From assembly GCF_017115165.1 (NCBI RefSeq), contig NZ_JABXKF010000149.1, forward strand, positions 1-64,000: a stretch of 64,000 bases of DNA, written 5' to 3'. Of the stretch, positions 62,467 through 64,000 are shown one piece after another. Source of the stretch: Nostoc sp. LPT (GTDB lineage Bacteria; Cyanobacteriota; Cyanobacteriia; Cyanobacteriales; Nostocaceae). Numbering within the stretch: the stretch's first letter is position 1; each line of letters opens with the position of its first letter. The translations under genes were made by a program, and so were the position numbers. Below the pieces are notes generated by a model. The model was not told the DNA's origin, searched no databases, and worked only from the letters and a program-made list of their open reading frames with translations.

Positions 62467-63267
62467 ATGAATGATTTTTTGCTTTACCTTCGATATATTT
62501 CTGTATCTTTCAAGTCGCAAATGCAGTACAAAGTTTCTTTTTGGCTGCAAGTCATAGGGCAGCTTCTAGGAACTGCTGTTGAATTTTTTGGAGTCTGGGC
62601 ACTTTTTACTCGTTTTAATAGTATTGGTACGTGGACTTTGAATGAAGTTGCTCTCTTTTATGGAATAGTTAATATTTCTTTTGCCTGTGCTGATGCCCTT
62701 GGAAAAGGATTTGACTCATTTACAACAATAATTAAAAGTGGAGACTTCGACCGTTTACTTCTTCGTCCACGTACCACAGCACTTCAACTTTTAGGTAAAG
62801 AGTTTACTTTGAAACGAATCGGAAGATTTTCCCAAGGAATTGTTGTTTTGGGGTGGTCACTTTCATCCCTCCACATCCCTTTAACTTTTAAAATTGTATG
62901 GCTTTTGGGCACTTCATTTCTTGGTGGAGTTGCGCTATTTGTTGGTATTGTCATTATGCAAGCAACCCTCACCTTCTGGACTATTGAATCTCTCGAAATT
63001 GTGAATATCCTCACTTATGGAGGAGTCGAAACGGCTCAGTACCCACTTGCAATTTATAGCAAATGGTTTCAGCGATTCTTTACTTTCTTAATACCGCTTG
63101 CTTGCATCAGTTATTTTCCTTTGCTTGCAGTACTTAAAAAAGAAGATGCGTTTTTAGTGCCTTTGTGGTTTTGTTATATCTCGCCAATCGCAGGCATTCT
63201 CTTTCTGATGGTTGCGCTCAAGCTTTGGAAAATAGGAGAGCGATACTATTGTTCTACTGGGAGCTAG
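62467..63267 (+). CDS. ABC-2 family permease 2
   Basis: This 266-residue membrane protein with about six spans has LGTAVEFFGVWALFTRFNSI and SGDFDRLLLRPRTTALQLLG, the DUF990/ABC-2 signature. It completes the heterodimeric permease of the upstream ATPase. It ends with TAG. Substrate unknown. Confidence 0.83.
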   Translation: MNDFLLYLRYISVSFKSQMQYKVSFWLQVIGQLLGTAVEFFGVWALFTRFNSIGTWTLNEVALFYGIVNISFACADALGKGFDSFTTIIKSGDFDRLLLRPRTTALQLLGKEFTLKRIGRFSQGIVVLGWSLSSLHIPLTFKIVWLLGTSFLGGVALFVGIVIMQATLTFWTIESLEIVNILTYGGVETAQYPLAIYSKWFQRFFTFLIPLACISYFPLLAVLKKEDAFLVPLWFCYISPIAGILFLMVALKLWKIGERYYCSTGS

Positions 63268-63496
63268 TACAACAAAATTTTAGGCGTTGCAGAACACGGG
63301 GATAAATTTAGGCAGGCAGGGGAAGCAGAGGGTGCAGGGGAAGCAGGGGGAGAAATTTTATAACTTGCTAAATCATCCCTCAATTTAGCAACGCCAAATT
63401 TTAACTGTGTACTCAGGCGTATTTTAAATGGGCAGATCGCACTTTTCTAAAGATTCTGATTTAATACCTTGTAGTATTGCCTGATTTCACTAAACA
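63268..63496. other. intergenic region
   Basis: GGGGAAGCAG-type short repeats near 63320-63355 and no gene. A promoter for the acylase gene is expected here. Confidence 0.35.
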
Positions 63497-64000
63497 ATGC
63501 CACAAGAAGCTCAAATGAAAAACTCCAGGAAAGGTTGGTTACGTAAAAGACTCAAAATTACTCTGATTTTCCTGTTATTGCTAGGGCTATTGTTAGTGGG
63601 ATTTGCTACCTACACTGCGCGCCAATCCTTTCCGCAAGAGAGTGGCACAATTCAATTACCTGAACTGAAAGCCGAAGTAAGCGTCCAGCGCGATCGATGG
63701 GGAATTCCTCATATTTATGCTGCCAACTCCCACGATTTATTTATGGCACAAGGTTATATTCACGCCCAAGACCGCTTTTGGCAAATGGACTTTTGGCGAC
63801 ACATTGGTTCTGGGCGACTCTCAGAAATGTTTGGTTCTTCTCAGGTTGATACTGATAAATATCTGCGGACAATGGGTTGGGCAAGGGTGGCGCAGCAAGA
63901 AATTCAGGAAATTAATGCAGAGATGAAGGCATACCTGGAAGCTTACGCCGATGGTGTCAATGCCTATTTGGCAGAGCATCAAGGCAGCGCCCTGAGTCTA
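63497..64000 (+). CDS. penicillin acylase family protein (N-terminal part, runs off the window)
   Basis: From ATG 63497 the frame stays open to the window end (168 codons). A hydrophobic signal/anchor (LIFLLLLGLLLVGFATYTA) is followed by the family's start of the mature A chain, VSVQRDRWGIPHIYAANSHD, then GYIHAQDRFWQMDFWRHIGS and AYADGVNAYL. Such Ntn hydrolases cleave amide bonds of penicillins, acyl-homoserine lactones or related acylamides outside the cytoplasm. The catalytic Ser of the B chain lies beyond the window. Partial only because of the window edge. Confidence 0.88.
   Translation, partial: MPQEAQMKNSRKGWLRKRLKITLIFLLLLGLLLVGFATYTARQSFPQESGTIQLPELKAEVSVQRDRWGIPHIYAANSHDLFMAQGYIHAQDRFWQMDFWRHIGSGRLSEMFGSSQVDTDKYLRTMGWARVAQQEIQEINAEMKAYLEAYADGVNAYLAEHQGSALSL

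Overview
The window looks like chromosomal DNA of a filamentous, heterocyst-forming-type cyanobacterium (Nostoc/Anabaena/Calothrix group). The evidence is frequent GCGATCGC (HIP1) octamers, 7-bp short tandem repeats (TGACTCC, GAGTGCT, CCCCACT types), dispersed palindromic repeats typical of Nostocales, and cyanobacterial families such as a helical carotenoid protein, an OCP C-terminal-domain homologue, DUF4330, DUF2301, DUF2470 and a CrtD-like carotenoid desaturase. This is inferred from content; no marker gene fixes the species.

Layout. 0-3 kb: a minus-strand cassette of three uncharacterised genes, one cut by an in-frame TAG, then gene scraps and a 123-bp inverted-repeat element. 3-9.3 kb: exonuclease III, a GT4 glycosyltransferase, a zinc-ribbon micro-protein, a zinc alcohol dehydrogenase, an HNH-endonuclease module with a second TAG-split gene, and a MacB/LolD-type ATPase. 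9.3-13 kb: helical carotenoid protein, a HAD phosphatase, epoxyqueuosine reductase, and the carotenoid-carrier CTD homologue. 13-16 kb: a partner-switching set (anti-sigma-type kinase, response regulator/GAF/PP2C phosphatase) and a LuxR-type response regulator. 16.5-25 kb: mainly housekeeping or envelope genes (WecG/TagA transferase, FtsE, an alpha/beta hydrolase, DUF4330, M48 peptidase, metallophosphatase, DUF2470). 25-37 kb: an anchored beta-propeller protein, two GT4 transferases, a giant calcium-repeat/RTX protein, a SnoaL-like protein, two small unknown genes with paralogous leaders, and an NhaP-type antiporter.

37-50 kb is the most eroded part. It holds a methyltransferase with a deleted middle, a CrtD-like desaturase, a membrane pentapeptide-repeat protein with a duplicated 3' scrap, a 21-bp minisatellite, a permease-histidine kinase fusion cut by one TAA, a lactate dehydrogenase pseudogene, and a secreted metalloprotease with near-identical 159-bp repeats. 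50-64 kb: a 51-residue conserved micro-protein, a SAM hydrolase, DUF2301/YdcF, a GDSL esterase, DprA, a nuclease-like gene split by a 132-bp miniature element whose removal restores the frame, a class-A-like serine hydrolase, TrmJ, a second HNH module bracketed by a duplicated trmJ 5' end, an ABC-2 exporter of three genes, and the start of a penicillin acylase family protein.

The main themes are small mobile or repetitive DNA that breaks genes and moves HNH modules, several genes interrupted by single in-frame stop codons, and two unusual architectures: the transporter-kinase fusion and the pentapeptide/membrane/coiled-coil protein.
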